DNA of 64,000 nucleotides from Symbiodinium microadriaticum (lineage: Eukaryota > Sar > Dinophyceae > Suessiales > Symbiodiniaceae): positions 403,102 to 467,101 of the forward strand of contig LSRX01000062.1 in the NCBI GenBank assembly GCA_001939145.1, in the 5' to 3' direction. The notes under the pieces are model-generated. The model was not told the origin of the DNA. It did no database searches and saw only the letters and a program-made list of their open reading frames with translations. Within the stretch, counting starts at the first letter, position 1, and each line of letters begins with the position of its first letter. This document shows, one piece after another, positions 63,430-64,000 of the stretch. The translations under genes and the position numbers were made by a program.

Positions 63430-63698
63430 CTGCAGAGGGATCCGACACCCTAAACCCTAAACCCCTAAACTACAAAATTTAGGGTTTATAGTGCAAATTG
63501 TAGGGTTTAGGGCCCCAAACCCCTAAACTACAAAATTGAGGGTAAATGTTCTATAAGGTTTAACGTTTTGGGCCTGCCGGGGGGACCCGGCACTTGAAAG
63601 CCACGAGCTTACGGGTGGCTTGGGGGATACTTGCCCAAGCCATGATAGTATTAGGGTTTAGGGTTTAGGGTTTATAAGAGCTTAGCAATGTCTACCTA

Positions 63699-63807
63699 CT
63701 GTTGATGATATAAATCCTTAGCATTACCTTAAGGACTCTGAACTCTGGGAATGATGGTATATTCCTTTATTATTATGGGTAATGCAGTATTTATATCATC
63801 AACAATA
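63699..63807. mobile_element. Palindromic element, family C
   Basis: Full copy with GTTGATGATATAAATCC and its inverse, at the right end of the window. Confidence 0.83.
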
Positions 63808-63927
63808 CCTATTGTCAATTGTATTTTGCACTACGTCAGCTACTTAGGACACTTTGGGGCTTCCAATGCATGCAAGAAGAGGCCTCAAGCTTTCTACTTC
63901 TCTTGTCACGGGAGCTTCAAGCCATCT

Positions 63928-64000
63928 CCCAAAGGCTCCATGTGCCTTCATAGTAGATACTTAGGCCTTAAAGTACCTATATAGGGACCCCTTTAAGGCC
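63928..64000. mobile_element. Palindromic element, family A, cut by window end
   Basis: Left arm and centre present; the right arm is beyond the window. Confidence 0.8.

Overview
The window looks like a nuclear scaffold from a dinoflagellate, most likely a Symbiodiniaceae-type alga. Three things point there. (1) TTTAGGG/CCCTAAA telomere-type heptamers are scattered through almost every kilobase. (2) A eukaryotic gene is cut into dozens of tiny exons whose introns mostly start with GC or GA rather than GT, and whose acceptors are all AG followed by G. (3) A retroelement-like polyprotein of a style I associate with Symbiodinium genomes is present. Two runs of N (40268-40666 and 57895-58278) and four single Ns show that this is an assembled scaffold.

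Layout. From 1 to about 7860, on the minus strand, lies a long, damaged, retroelement-like polyprotein. It is read right to left in one main frame, broken by an in-frame stop near 3693 and by frameshifts near 6480-6590, 1515 and 661, and it runs off the left edge. From 8231 to 63429, also on the minus strand, lies the middle part of one axonemal dynein heavy chain gene. I could place 46 exons by eye (numbered 1-46 in transcript order, right to left). They are colinear with the dynein motor: end of AAA2, all of AAA3 and AAA4 up to the segment just before the stalk. The exons average about 54 nt (16-104 nt) and total about 2.5 kb in 55 kb. Of 45 consecutive junctions, 44 join in phase; one short coding segment between exons 28 and 29 is not resolved. 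The N-terminal tail and AAA1 must lie beyond the right edge. The stalk, AAA5 and AAA6 must lie beyond the left edge. If so, the retroelement-like ORFs sit, in the same orientation, inside the intron after exon 46.

The introns are built almost entirely from three materials: telomere-type heptamer arrays, at least a dozen families of short (about 80-130 bp) near-perfect palindromes that look like non-autonomous hairpin/MITE-like elements, and microsatellites. The most striking pattern is that the telomere-type repeats are polar with respect to exons. Just after donors the sense strand tends to read TTTAGGG, and just before acceptors it tends to read CCCTAAA. Many introns therefore carry inverted telomere-type repeats at their ends. 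Some 3' splice-site segments are themselves duplicated or triplicated together with these repeats.

All dynein assignments come from my reading of translated motifs against remembered family patterns. No alignment was run, and exon borders are inferred from phase, AG|G acceptors and motif continuity.
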